This document shows, in pieces, positions 16,558-25,052 of a stretch of DNA of 64,000 nucleotides. The stretch comes from Micromonospora sp. DSM 45708 (GTDB lineage Bacteria > Actinomycetota > Actinomycetes > Mycobacteriales > Micromonosporaceae): contig NZ_CP154796.1 in NCBI RefSeq assembly GCF_039566955.1, forward strand, positions 5,456,001 to 5,520,000, given 5' to 3'. A program made the position numbers and the translations under genes. The notes beneath the pieces were generated by a model. The model saw only the letters and a list, made by a program, of their open reading frames with translations. It was not told where the DNA came from and searched no databases. The number at the start of each line of letters is the position of its first letter. Positions within the stretch are counted from its first letter, which is position 1.

Positions 16558-17994
16558 ATGAGCGACCAGCAGCAGCTGCGCAACTTCGTCAACGGCGAGT
16601 ACGTCGATCCGGTGGACGGCGGGTACGCCGATCTGGTCGACCCGTGCACCGGCGAGGTGTTCGCCCGGGCTCCGGTGTCCGGGCCGGCGGACGTGGACGC
16701 GGCGATGCGGGCCGCCTCCGCCGCGTTCGAGAGTTGGCGGGACGCCACCCCGGCGGAGCGGCAGCGGGCGATGCTGAAGTTCGCCGACGCGGTGGAGGCC
16801 CGGGCCGCCGACCTGGTCGACGCGGAGGTGCGCAACACCGGCAAACCCCGGCAGCTCACCACCGACGAGGAGCTGCCGCCGGCCGTGGACGAGCTGCGGT
16901 TCTTCGCCGGCGCGGCACGCCTGCTGGAGGGGCGTTCGGCGGGTGAGTACCTGGCCGGCCACACGTCCTACGTGCGGCGCGAGCCGATCGGCGTCTGCGC
17001 CCAGGTGACGCCCTGGAACTATCCGCTGATGATGGCGGTCTGGAAGATCGCCCCGGCCCTCGCCGCCGGCAACGCGGTGGTGCTGAAGCCGTCGGACACC
17101 ACGCCGGTGTCGACGCTGCTGCTGGCCGAGATCGCCGCCGAGCACCTGCCGCCGGGGGTGTTCAACGTGGTCTGCGGCGACCGGGACACCGGCCGTACGC
17201 TGGTCTCCCACCCGACGCCGCAGCTCGTGTCGATCACCGGCTCGACCCGGGCGGGCATGGAGGTCGCCGCCGCGGCGGCGCCGGACCTGAAGCGGACCCA
17301 CCTGGAGCTGGGCGGCAAGGCCCCGGTGGTGATCTTCGACGACGCGGACGTGGCGGCGGCGGCCGAGGCGATCGCGGTGGGCGGCTACTTCAACGCCGGC
17401 CAGGACTGCACCGCCGCGACCCGGGTGCTCACCGGACCGGGCATCCACGACGACTTCGTCGCCGCGCTCACCGAGCAGGCCCGCAACACCCGCACCGGCG
17501 GGCCGGACGACGCGGACGTGCTCTACGGCCCGTTGAACAACGCCAACCAGCTCGCGCGGGTCAGCGGCTTCGTGGACCGCCTGCCGGATCACGCGGACGT
17601 CACCACCGGCGGAAGCCGGGTCGGCGAGCGGGGCTTCTTCTACGCCCCGACCGTGGTCTCCGGCGTCCGGCAGGCCGACGAGATCATCCAGGACGAGGTG
17701 TTCGGGCCGGTGATCACCGTGCAGCGGTTCACCGACGAGGACGAGGCGGTGCGCTGGGCCAACGGCGTCGAGTACGGCCTCTCCGCGTCGGTCTGGACCC
17801 GCGACCACGGCCGGGCCATGCGGATGACCCGCCGGCTCGACTTCGGCTGCGTCTGGGTCAACACGCACATCCCGTTCGTGTCCGAGATGCCGCACGGCGG
17901 TTTCAAGCACTCCGGCCACGGCAAGGACCTGTCGGTCTACAGCCTGGAGGACTACACCCGGGTCAAGCACGTCATGCACAACATCGAGGGCTGA
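16558..17994 (+). CDS. Gamma-aminobutyraldehyde dehydrogenase
   Basis: 478 residues. Oxidises 4-aminobutanal, the product of putrescine oxidation or transamination, to GABA. Aldehyde dehydrogenase motifs: TPWNYPLMM, ITGSTRAG, LELGGKAP (Glu base), Cys284 in GQDCTAA, and MPHGGFKHSGHGKD with SLEDYTRVKHVM at the end, which resembles the PatD/aminobutyraldehyde group more than other subfamilies. gabT starts 3 nt after the stop, so the product is passed to the next enzyme of the same operon. The 142-nt divergent gap upstream presumably holds both promoters. Confidence 0.88.
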   Translation: MSDQQQLRNFVNGEYVDPVDGGYADLVDPCTGEVFARAPVSGPADVDAAMRAASAAFESWRDATPAERQRAMLKFADAVEARAADLVDAEVRNTGKPRQLTTDEELPPAVDELRFFAGAARLLEGRSAGEYLAGHTSYVRREPIGVCAQVTPWNYPLMMAVWKIAPALAAGNAVVLKPSDTTPVSTLLLAEIAAEHLPPGVFNVVCGDRDTGRTLVSHPTPQLVSITGSTRAGMEVAAAAAPDLKRTHLELGGKAPVVIFDDADVAAAAEAIAVGGYFNAGQDCTAATRVLTGPGIHDDFVAALTEQARNTRTGGPDDADVLYGPLNNANQLARVSGFVDRLPDHADVTTGGSRVGERGFFYAPTVVSGVRQADEIIQDEVFGPVITVQRFTDEDEAVRWANGVEYGLSASVWTRDHGRAMRMTRRLDFGCVWVNTHIPFVSEMPHGGFKHSGHGKDLSVYSLEDYTRVKHVMHNIEG

Positions 17995-17997
17995 TCC

Positions 17998-19269
17998 ATG
18001 CCGTCCAGCGAGGAACTGCGCAAGCGTCGCGCGTCGGCGGTGGCCCGGGGCGTGGGCAGCGTCGTCGACGCGTACGTCGACCGGGCCGGCGGCGGGACGC
18101 TCACCGACGTGGACGGGCGGGAGTGGATCGACTTCGCGGCCGGCATCGCGGTCACCAACGTGGGCAACTCCGCCCCGAGGGTGGTCGAGGCGGTACGCGC
18201 CCAGGTCGAACGGTTCACCCACACCTGCTTCATGGTCGCGCCGTACGAGTCGTACGTGGCGGTGTGCGAGCAGCTCAACGCGTTGACGCCGGGTGGCTTC
18301 GAGAAACGGTCGGCGCTGTTCAACTCCGGCGCCGAGGCGGTGGAGAACGCGGTGAAGATCGCCCGGCACGCGACCGGGCGGCCGGCGGTGGTGGTGTTCG
18401 ACCACGCGTACCACGGGCGGACGAACCTGACCATGGCGTTGACCGCGAAGAACATGCCGTACAAGCACCGGTTCGGGCCGTTCGCCGGGGAGGTCTACCG
18501 GGTGCCGATGTCGTACCCGCTGCGCGACGGCGGCCTCGACGGGGCGACCGCGGCGGCCCGGTCGATCGAGATGATCGAGAAGCAGGTGGGCGCGGAGAAC
18601 GTGGCCGCGCTGCTGATCGAGCCGATCCAGGGCGAGGGTGGCTTCGTCGTACCCGCCGAGGGGTTCCTGCCGGCGCTGCGCGAGTGGGCGACGGCGGCCG
18701 GGGCGGTGTTCGTCGCCGACGAGATCCAGACCGGCTTCTGCCGCACCGGCGACTGGTTCGCCTGCGCGCACGAGGGCGTCGAGCCGGATCTGGTCACGCT
18801 CGCCAAGGGCATGGCCGGCGGGCTGCCGCTGGCGGCGGTGACCGGGCGGGCGGAGCTGATGGACGCGGTGCACGTCGGTGGCCTGGGCGGCACGTACGGC
18901 GGCAACCCGGTCGCCTGCGCCGCCGCGCTCGCCGCGATCGCCACCATGCACGAGCTGGACCTACCCGCCGCCGCCCGGCGGATCGGCGCGGTGATGGGCG
19001 AGCGGCTGCACGCGATCGCCGCCCGTGACCCACGGGTCGCCGAGGTACGCGGCCGGGGCGCGATGCTCGCCGTGGAGATCGTGCAGCCGGGCGGGACCGT
19101 CCCCGATCCGGTGGCCACGGCGGCGCTCTCGGCGGCCTGCCACGCGGCCGGGCTGCTCACCCTGACCTGCGGCACCTACGGCAACGTGCTGCGTTTCCTG
19201 CCCCCGCTGGTGATCGCCGACGGCGAGCTGGGCCGGGGCCTCGACATTCTCGATGCCGCGTTCGGCTGA
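17998..19269 (+). CDS. gabT: 4-aminobutyrate (GABA) aminotransferase
   Basis: 423 residues, PLP-dependent class III aminotransferase. Converts GABA and 2-oxoglutarate to succinate semialdehyde and glutamate. Seen: FNSGAEAVENAVK for phosphate binding, the YHGRTNLTMALT segment, IEPIQGEGGF, ADEIQTGFCRTG with the PLP-ring Asp, and Lys270 in LAKGMAGGLPL as the Schiff-base lysine. Second gene of a tight two-gene operon with the aminobutyraldehyde dehydrogenase; a hairpin follows its stop. Confidence 0.93.
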   Translation: MPSSEELRKRRASAVARGVGSVVDAYVDRAGGGTLTDVDGREWIDFAAGIAVTNVGNSAPRVVEAVRAQVERFTHTCFMVAPYESYVAVCEQLNALTPGGFEKRSALFNSGAEAVENAVKIARHATGRPAVVVFDHAYHGRTNLTMALTAKNMPYKHRFGPFAGEVYRVPMSYPLRDGGLDGATAAARSIEMIEKQVGAENVAALLIEPIQGEGGFVVPAEGFLPALREWATAAGAVFVADEIQTGFCRTGDWFACAHEGVEPDLVTLAKGMAGGLPLAAVTGRAELMDAVHVGGLGGTYGGNPVACAAALAAIATMHELDLPAAARRIGAVMGERLHAIAARDPRVAEVRGRGAMLAVEIVQPGGTVPDPVATAALSAACHAAGLLTLTCGTYGNVLRFLPPLVIADGELGRGLDILDAAFG

Positions 19270-19287
19270 CCCGGCCACCCCCTGATC

Positions 19288-19336
19288 GTGGAGCACCACG
19301 GGCATGACCCCCCAGGTCCCGCCCGTGGTGTTCCAC
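19288..19336. terminator. Bidirectional terminator-like hairpin
   Basis: Inverted repeat with 16-bp arms and one mismatch: GTGGAGCACCACGGGC (19288-19303) and GCCCGTGGTGTTCCAC (19321-19336), loop 17 nt. It sits between the converging gabT and the secreted-repeat gene, 18 and 11 nt from their stops. There is no T-run on either side, as is usual for actinobacterial terminators. Confidence 0.7.
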
Positions 19337-19347
19337 TCCCGCCGGCG

Positions 19348-20007
19348 TCAGCGCAGCAACTGCACCGTGTTGCGGCGGACCAGGTTCTTGCCGGGCTCGC
19401 GGATCGCCTCCATGGCCGCCGCGTTGAGCAGCACGCAACTGCCCGACGGCCCGGTCACCGTCACGGTCACCACCTTGTCGTTGTCCAGGTTCGTCACCCG
19501 CAGCCGGGTGCCCACCGGGAACTGCCCGCTGGTGGCGGCCGGCGCCCCGGCCTCGGCGGAGAACGTGACCGCTCCGGTGCAGACGCTGCCGCCGATCGGC
19601 TGCGCGTTGCCCGGCCGCGTCTCGACCGGCTGCCCACCGCCGGGGGCGGGAGCGACGCCGTCGAGGCGTTCCACCACGTTGCGGCGGATGACGTTCTTGC
19701 CCGGCTCGCGGACCAGCTCCATGGCCGCCGCGTTGAGCAGCACGCAACTGCCCGACGGTCCGACCACGGTCACTGTCGCCACCCTGTTGTTGTCCAGGTT
19801 CGTCACCCGCAGCCGGGTGCCCACCGGGAACCGGTCACTGGTGGCGGCCGGAGCCCCGCCCTCCGCCGAGAACGTCACCGACCCGACGCAGGCGGACCGC
19901 CCGGCGGGGGTGGTCTCGGCGAATCCCATTCCGGTCCCTACCGAGACGGCCACCGAGGCGACCACCGCCACGGTCGCCGCCAGCACGTGCTTGCGCTGCA
20001 CCCTCAC
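19348..20007 (-). CDS. Secreted protein with two tandem RlpA/expansin-like repeats
   Basis: 219 residues, GTG start. An N-terminal signal peptide (about 1-30, ending GFA) is followed by two near-identical modules of about 75 residues (about 38-112 and 142-216). Each runs: Cys, VTFSAE.GAPAATS, FPVGTRLRVTNLDN, VTV.GPSGSCVLLNAAAME, REPGKN..RRN. The VGTRLRVTNLDN..VTVTV pattern is reminiscent of the double-psi barrel of RlpA-type proteins, though shorter, and lacks a visible catalytic Asp. Each module has two cysteines. Probably acts in the cell wall; function unknown. The repeats are also near-identical at DNA level, indicating recent duplication. Confidence 0.75.
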   Translation of the reverse strand: MRVQRKHVLAATVAVVASVAVSVGTGMGFAETTPAGRSACVGSVTFSAEGGAPAATSDRFPVGTRLRVTNLDNNRVATVTVVGPSGSCVLLNAAAMELVREPGKNVIRRNVVERLDGVAPAPGGGQPVETRPGNAQPIGGSVCTGAVTFSAEAGAPAATSGQFPVGTRLRVTNLDNDKVVTVTVTGPSGSCVLLNAAAMEAIREPGKNLVRRNTVQLLR

Positions 20008-20212
20008 GTTGTCTCCCGTCGTCGGTGTCCTCGACGCCTGATACGGATGCCAGCCCCGGACCGTTCAGCCGGCCACCTGGTTGGGCGGGGCCGCCGCGCG
20101 CCTGACCGGCCGACCTGTCCAAGATCTTGCAGCTCGCGGGCTTCGCGGGGGTGGGATGCTGGCGCCGTCCACATCGGAGCCCCGTCCCACCACCGTCCGA
20201 CAGGAGCCGCGC

Positions 20213-20665
20213 ATGCACCCGGTCCGACCGCCTCTGCTCGCCGCCGGCCTCACCACGCTGGCCACCCTCGCCACGCTCGGGCTCGCGCCCGGCGCCGCCG
20301 TCGCCGCCCCGGCGGTTTCCGCCCCGGCGATTTCCGTCGACTGGTTCGGCGCCGCCGACGTCCGCGCACACACCGCCACGGTCCGCGGCCGGTTCGACTG
20401 CGGCGACGAGCGCGGCCTGGCGTACATCGAGGTGCACCTGGGTCAGCGGGTACGCCGCGCCTGGGTCACCGGCTTCGGGTTCGGTGTGATCGGCGCGTGC
20501 ACCGGCGAGCGCACGGCCGGCACCTGGACGGCGACCGTCCCCGCCGACGAGGGGTCCTTCCGTCCCGGTCCCGCCACGACCACGGCCCGCCTGGTCGTCG
20601 AGCCCAACTCCCTCACCGAGACCACCGAGCGCCTACGCCTGCTCTCCCCCTGCCCCCGCCCCTGA
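20213..20665 (+). CDS. Small secreted protein of unknown function
   Basis: 150 residues from the ATG at 20213, chosen because CAGGAG lies 8 nt upstream and the signal peptide begins here; the frame is open further upstream. Signal peptide about 1-34 (AAGLTTLATLATLG...AVAA). The mature part is a short beta-rich domain with three Cys (FDCGDE, GACTGE, SPCPRP). It resembles small actinobacterial secreted proteins of the DUF6299 type, but I am not certain of the family. Divergent from the RlpA-like secreted gene across 205 nt that hold no other gene. Confidence 0.65.
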   Translation: MHPVRPPLLAAGLTTLATLATLGLAPGAAVAAPAVSAPAISVDWFGAADVRAHTATVRGRFDCGDERGLAYIEVHLGQRVRRAWVTGFGFGVIGACTGERTAGTWTATVPADEGSFRPGPATTTARLVVEPNSLTETTERLRLLSPCPRP

Positions 20666-20678
20666 CGGCCGACCCCGG

Positions 20679-20990
20679 TCAGGCGATCTGCCGGAGGTCG
20701 TCGCCGTAGTCGAAGATGATCCGCAGTCTGGCGCCGAGGGCGTTGGCGTACCGACTCAGCGTCGCCACCTCGTTGACGTCGAGATCGCCGTTCTCGATCT
20801 GGCTCACCCGACCCGGCGTGACCCCCATGATCTCGGCGACCTGCCGCTGGGTGAGCCCCAACCGCTTGCGCTCCTCGGCCAGGTGGAAGGCGCTCACCCA
20901 GGCCTCGGTCCGGGCGCGCTCCTGCGCGTACGCCTCGTCGTCGCCGCCGAGTTCGGCGCGGACCTCGTCCCAGTCGTGGAACTCCGTCAC
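20679..20990 (-). CDS. HigA-like helix-turn-helix antitoxin
   Basis: 103 residues, GTG start. Central XRE helix-turn-helix (EERKRLGLTQRQVAEIMGVTPGRVSQIENG) followed by a short helical tail (ANALGARLRIIFDYG). Such proteins neutralise HigB/Gp49-type toxins and bind the operon promoter as dimers. The gene follows the toxin gene and overlaps it by four bases (GTGA), giving the toxin-first order of HigBA systems. Confidence 0.85.
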   Translation of the reverse strand: MTEFHDWDEVRAELGGDDEAYAQERARTEAWVSAFHLAEERKRLGLTQRQVAEIMGVTPGRVSQIENGDLDVNEVATLSRYANALGARLRIIFDYGDDLRQIA

Positions 20991-21379
20991 GACTCCCCCC
21001 TTCGTTCCCGTTCATTGTCGAGCCAGGCCTTGTAGGCGATCTCCGCCGCCGGGATGTTCCGCTGGTACCAGCGGCTCCAGTCGCCCGCCTTGTTGCCGGC
21101 GACCAACAGGACGGCCTGGGACCACGGGTCGAAGACGAACAGCACCCGGATCGCCACCTCACGGCCGGAGCGGGGGCGCAGCTCCTTGAGGTTACGGAGA
21201 TTGCTCCCGCGCAACGTGTCCACGAGGGGACGCCCCAAACCCGGCCCGACCTCGGCCAGCTTGTCCACCGCCACGCGCACGCTCTCGTAGGACGCCGGGT
21301 CGTCGTGCCGCAGGTCGCGTAGCCAGTGCCGGACCTCGCCGGTGACCCGGACCGACCACCGCTTCCCGTCAGCGCCCAT
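20987..21379 (-). CDS. HigB-like (RelE/phage Gp49 family) mRNA interferase toxin
   Basis: 130 residues. Matches the phage-derived Gp49-like/HigB pattern: VRHWLRDLRHDDPASYESV, LGRPLVDTLRGSNLRNLKELRP, REVAIRVLFVFDP, then LLVAGNKAGDWSRWYQRNIPAAE. RelE-fold toxins of this type cleave mRNA on the ribosome; the basic residues around KELRP and the GNK segment are the expected RNA-contact region. First gene of a toxin-antitoxin operon with the HTH antitoxin downstream. Start ATG lies 6 nt from a TATAGT -10 box, suggesting a leaderless message. Confidence 0.87.
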   Translation of the reverse strand: MGADGKRWSVRVTGEVRHWLRDLRHDDPASYESVRVAVDKLAEVGPGLGRPLVDTLRGSNLRNLKELRPRSGREVAIRVLFVFDPWSQAVLLVAGNKAGDWSRWYQRNIPAAEIAYKAWLDNERERRGES

Positions 21380-21385
21380 GCCTCG

Positions 21386-21408
21386 ACTATAGCCCGAGCT
21401 AAACTCGG
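21386..21408 (-). promoter_or_regulatory. Leaderless promoter and candidate operator of the HigBA-like module
   Basis: On the minus strand TATAGT (21386-21391) lies 6 nt before the toxin ATG, the spacing of a leaderless start. Immediately upstream is the dyad CCGAGCTAAACTCGG (21394-21408), overlapped by a second dyad TAGC-tcgg-GCTA. Antitoxins of this class repress their own promoter at such sites, so this is the probable autoregulatory operator. Confidence 0.5.
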
Positions 21409-21418
21409 TGGGCCACGT

Positions 21419-22432
21419 TCAGCGGTCGTCGAGGAGGGGTTGGGTGGGGTTCCAGGGGGTTCCGGCTTCCGCGTCGCGGAGGCGGCGGGCGATCGCGGAG
21501 AGCGCCTCCAGGACGACCCGGTTGCCCAGGTAGGCGGTGATGTCGGCGTGGTCGTACGGCGGGGCGACCTCGACCACGTCCAGACCGACCACGGGCAGCT
21601 CGTAGCAGACCCGGCGGACCGCGTCGAGCAGCTCGCGGGAGGTGAACCCGCCGGGCTCGGGGGTGCCGGTGCCGGGGGCCATGCCGGGGTCGACCACGTC
21701 CACGTCGACGGAGAGGAACACGCCCTCGCACTCGTCGGTGGCGATGCCGAACGCCTCGGTGAGGCAGGTGTCCAGGCCGCGCGCCACGATCTCGGTCATC
21801 TCGTACGAGCGCATCCGCTGCTCCGCCATCCACGCCAGCGTCTCCGGGCCGGGCCAGTAGCCGCGCAGGCCGATCTGGAGGAAGCGGTCGCCGCGTACCG
21901 CGCCGGACTCGATCAGCCGGCGCATCGGCTGGCCGTGCCCGTGCAGCGAGCCGAACTCGACGTCGCCGGTGTCGGCGTGCGCGTCGAAGTGCACCAGCGA
22001 GACACGGCCGAGCCCGTGGTGCCGGGCCACACCGGTGGCGTCCGGCAGCGCGATGGAGTGGTCGCCGCCGAGCACCACCGGGATCGCCCCGGCAGCGGCG
22101 ACCGCGTGCACGGCGGTCTCCAGCGCGGCCAGCGAACGTTCGATGTCGCCGCCGAACATCTCCACGTCCCCGGCGTCGTAGACGCACAGGTCCTTGAGCG
22201 CGTCCACGCGCAGCGCCAGCGACGGGCGGGAGCCGTCGTGCGGCAGGTAGCAGGCCTGCCGGATGGCGGACGGGCCGAACCGGGTGCCCGGCCGGTGCGA
22301 GGTGCCGCCGTCGAACGGCGCGCCGATGACCACCACGTCGGCGTCGGCGTAGGTGACCGGTTCCTCGACCGTGCACGGCGGCACGCCGAGGAACGTGACG
22401 TCGGGGCCGTACATCGGGCCGTAGCGGGTCAT
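21419..22432 (-). CDS. speB: Agmatinase (ureohydrolase family)
   Basis: 337 residues. Mn-dependent hydrolase that splits agmatine (or a related guanidino compound) into putrescine and urea. Metal ligands are visible in GGDHSI, HFDAHADTG and SVDVDVVDPGMAPG.GTPEPGG. Last gene of the seven-gene polyamine operon; its ATG overlaps the stop of the dehydrogenase-like gene (ATGA). Context favours agmatine over arginine as substrate, although guanidinobutyrase and similar activities are possible in this family. Confidence 0.88.
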   Translation of the reverse strand: MTRYGPMYGPDVTFLGVPPCTVEEPVTYADADVVVIGAPFDGGTSHRPGTRFGPSAIRQACYLPHDGSRPSLALRVDALKDLCVYDAGDVEMFGGDIERSLAALETAVHAVAAAGAIPVVLGGDHSIALPDATGVARHHGLGRVSLVHFDAHADTGDVEFGSLHGHGQPMRRLIESGAVRGDRFLQIGLRGYWPGPETLAWMAEQRMRSYEMTEIVARGLDTCLTEAFGIATDECEGVFLSVDVDVVDPGMAPGTGTPEPGGFTSRELLDAVRRVCYELPVVGLDVVEVAPPYDHADITAYLGNRVVLEALSAIARRLRDAEAGTPWNPTQPLLDDR

Positions 22433-23631
22433 CGTTCCTCCATCCCCCAGGGGGAACCGTAGTCGGTGAGCAGGTCGAGGAAGGGCGTCGGTGGCAGCGC
22501 CTCGGGCCCGAGCACGCCCGCGCCGGACCAGGCGCCGGTGGCCAGCAACTCCAGCGCGACGACCGGGTTGACCGCGGTCTGCCAGACCACCGCCTGGTGG
22601 CCGTACTCGGCCATCGACCACTCGTTGTCGACCACGTGGTAGAGGTAGACCCGGCGGGACCGGCCGTCCGGCCCGGTGCCGGTGACGTACGTCCCGGCGC
22701 AGGTCTTGCCGCTCATCCGGTCGCCGAGCGTGGCCGGGTCGGGCAGCGCGGCGGCCACCACGTCGCGCGGCGACACGTCGACGCCGCGCACCCGCACCGG
22801 GGCGGTCGAGTCGAGGCCGAGCTTGTGCAGTGTGCGCAGCACCTCGATGAACTCCGCGCCGAGGCCGTACTTGAAGGTGACCCGTTTCGCCGGCACCCAG
22901 CGCGGGATGAGCAGCACCTCCTCGTGTTCCACGTTGACGCACTCGACCGGGCCGATGCCGGCCGGGAAGTCGAACACCTCCGGCTCGCTGAACGGCTCGG
23001 TGGTGAACCAGCCGCGGTCGGCCTCCCAGATCACCGGCGGGTTGAGGCACTCCTCGATGGTGGTCCAGATGGAGAACGACGGCGCGAAGTCGTAGCCGGC
23101 GACGGTGAGGTTCGCGCCGTCGCGTACCCCGATCTCGTCGATCTCGGTGAACAGCTCGTCGGCGGCGTAGCGGGCGAACACGTCGGACAGGCCCGGTTCG
23201 ACGCCGATGCCGCAGAGCGCCAGCCGGCCGGCGGCGGCCCAGTCGTCGGCGGCGGCGAACTGCTCGTCGCCGAGCTTGACGCCGGTCTCGGCGTAGGGGC
23301 GGTCGGGGTGCGGCCGGGACAGCGACATGGCCATGTCGAGGTAGTCGGCGCCGGCGGCGAACGCGCCGGCGAAGATCGGCAGGACGAAGCGCGGGTCGAC
23401 GGCGTTGAACACATGGGTGATCCGGTGCTCGCGGCAGAGCGCGGTGACCGCCTCGGCGTCCGAGGCGTCGACGGTGGCGGCCACGAACCGGTCGCCGTGG
23501 CCGGCGACCGCCCGCGCGGCGCGCGCCGGGTCGTGGTCGGCGACCACCATGGTCTCGAAGAAGGAACGGCGGGCGGCGATGGCTACGGCGGCGGAGCCGA
23601 CGCCACCGGCGCCGACGAGCAGGATACGCAT
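22429..23631 (-). CDS. Saccharopine dehydrogenase-like NAD(P)-dependent enzyme
   Basis: 400 residues. N-terminal Rossmann fold (LLVGAGGVGSAA with a following acidic VVADHDP) and a C-terminal dimerisation/substrate domain with the family segments VEPGLSDVFARYAADEL, GYDFAPSFSIWTTIEE and HVVDNEWSMAEYGHQAVVWQTAVNP. Relatives include saccharopine reductase and carboxy(nor)spermidine dehydrogenase. Position between an amine oxidase and agmatinase in a polyamine operon points to a carboxyspermidine-type or related imine reaction; this is inference. Overlaps the upstream oxidase stop by one base and the agmatinase start by four. Confidence 0.82.
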   Translation of the reverse strand: MRILLVGAGGVGSAAVAIAARRSFFETMVVADHDPARAARAVAGHGDRFVAATVDASDAEAVTALCREHRITHVFNAVDPRFVLPIFAGAFAAGADYLDMAMSLSRPHPDRPYAETGVKLGDEQFAAADDWAAAGRLALCGIGVEPGLSDVFARYAADELFTEIDEIGVRDGANLTVAGYDFAPSFSIWTTIEECLNPPVIWEADRGWFTTEPFSEPEVFDFPAGIGPVECVNVEHEEVLLIPRWVPAKRVTFKYGLGAEFIEVLRTLHKLGLDSTAPVRVRGVDVSPRDVVAAALPDPATLGDRMSGKTCAGTYVTGTGPDGRSRRVYLYHVVDNEWSMAEYGHQAVVWQTAVNPVVALELLATGAWSGAGVLGPEALPPTPFLDLLTDYGSPWGMEER

Positions 23632-25052
23632 CAGGAGTCGAACCCCAGTCCAAAGCGGTCGAGAGTACGGAGCCAGAGGTTGCGCCGCCCGTCCCGCGCG
23701 TCGGCGTGGGCGAGCGACCAGCGGGTGAGGTTGATGCCGGCGGCCCGGATCGGCTCCGGCGGGAACGGCAGCGGCTTGCGGCGGACCAGGTCGAGCCGGG
23801 TCAGCGGGGTGTCCGCGCCGGCGAGCAGGTCGAGTGTCACCCGCGCGCCGAACCGGGTCGCGCCGACACCGAGCCCGGTGTAGCCGGACGCGTACGCCAG
23901 CCGCCCGGAGTGGGCGGTGCCGAAGAACGCGCAGAACCGGGTGCAGGTGTCGATGACGCCGCCCCAACGGTGGCTGAACCGCAGCCCGTCCAGTTGCGGG
24001 AACGTGGTGAAGAAGTGCGCGGCGAGGGCCCGGAACGTGGCCTCGCGCTGTTCCAGCGCCGGGGCCACCCGGTTGCCGTAGTGGTAGACCGCGTCGTAGC
24101 CGCCGAACAGGATCCGGTTGTCGGCGGTCAGCCGGTAGTAGTGGAACTGGTTGCCGGTGTCCGCCAGCCCCTGCCGGTTCCGCCAGCCGATCGCGTCCCG
24201 CTGGGCGGCGGTCAGCGGCTCGGTCATCAGCGCGTAGTCGTAGACCGGCACGGTCCGGGCGCGCAGCCGGCGCAGCAGCGGCGGGAACGCGTTGGTGGCC
24301 AGCGCCACCCGGGCCGCGCGCACGGTGCCGGGCGCGGCGTCCGCGCCGCCGGCGGTGGTGGCGCGCAGCGCCGGGCCGTCGGCGGTCAGCCCGGTGACGC
24401 GGGTGTGCTCGTGCACGCGGACGCCGAGGTCGAGCACGGCCCGGCGCAGGCCCCAGGCGAGCTTCGCCGGGTCGAGCAGCGCCGTCCGGTCGGTGTCCCA
24501 CATCCCACCGAGGTACGTCGGCGACGCCACCTCGGCGCGTACCTCGTCGCGGTCGAGCAGCCGCACGTCGTGGCCGTGCCGGCGGCCCAGCTCGGCGTCG
24601 GCGGCGAGCCCGTCGAGCTGGTACGGCGCGACGGCCACCGCCAGTTCGCCGGTGCGTTCGAAGTCGCAGTCGATGCCGTGCCTGTCGATCGTCGCGCCGA
24701 TGGCGTCCAGGTTCTCCCGGCCGAGCCGTTCCAGCTCGCCGATCTCGTGGGGGAACCGTTCGACGCCGTTGGCGAGCCCGTGCGTGAGCGACGCGGCGCA
24801 GAACCCGCCGTTGCGCCCGGACGCCGCCCAGCCGCAGGTGCCGGCGTCGACCAGCAGCACGTCCCGGTCCGGGTCGGCCTCCTTGGCCAGCAGCGCGGTC
24901 CACAGCCCGGCGTATCCGCCGCCGATCACCAGCAGGTCGGCGGTGGCCGGGCCGGTGAGCGGCGGCAGCGGGTCGGGGCGCTCCGGGCGGTCCAGCCAGT
25001 ACGGCACGGGCGCCGCATCGGCCAGCGCCCGCCCGGTATGCGGGAGCGTCAT
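23631..25052 (-). CDS. FAD-dependent amine oxidoreductase (PuuB-like)
   Basis: 473 residues of the DAO family. FAD-binding dinucleotide motif LLVIGGGYAGLWTAL near residue 40, the ASGRNGGFC segment where flavin attachment or active-site residues lie in gamma-glutamylputrescine oxidases, HRWGGVIDTCTRF, and GYTGLGVGATRFGARV near the end. Expected to oxidise an amine, perhaps putrescine or a glutamylated form, to an aldehyde with release of hydrogen peroxide. Fifth gene of the polyamine operon; ATG overlaps the potC stop. A paralogue lies at 32.6 kb. Confidence 0.85.
   Translation of the reverse strand: MTLPHTGRALADAAPVPYWLDRPERPDPLPPLTGPATADLLVIGGGYAGLWTALLAKEADPDRDVLLVDAGTCGWAASGRNGGFCAASLTHGLANGVERFPHEIGELERLGRENLDAIGATIDRHGIDCDFERTGELAVAVAPYQLDGLAADAELGRRHGHDVRLLDRDEVRAEVASPTYLGGMWDTDRTALLDPAKLAWGLRRAVLDLGVRVHEHTRVTGLTADGPALRATTAGGADAAPGTVRAARVALATNAFPPLLRRLRARTVPVYDYALMTEPLTAAQRDAIGWRNRQGLADTGNQFHYYRLTADNRILFGGYDAVYHYGNRVAPALEQREATFRALAAHFFTTFPQLDGLRFSHRWGGVIDTCTRFCAFFGTAHSGRLAYASGYTGLGVGATRFGARVTLDLLAGADTPLTRLDLVRRKPLPFPPEPIRAAGINLTRWSLAHADARDGRRNLWLRTLDRFGLGFDS

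Noticed and set aside
16501..18951. An 816-codon minus-strand frame
   Set aside because: Antisense to the aminobutyraldehyde dehydrogenase and gabT, which have full motifs on the plus strand.
20081..20212. N-terminal extension of the small secreted protein
   Set aside because: The signal peptide and ribosome site place the start at 20213.
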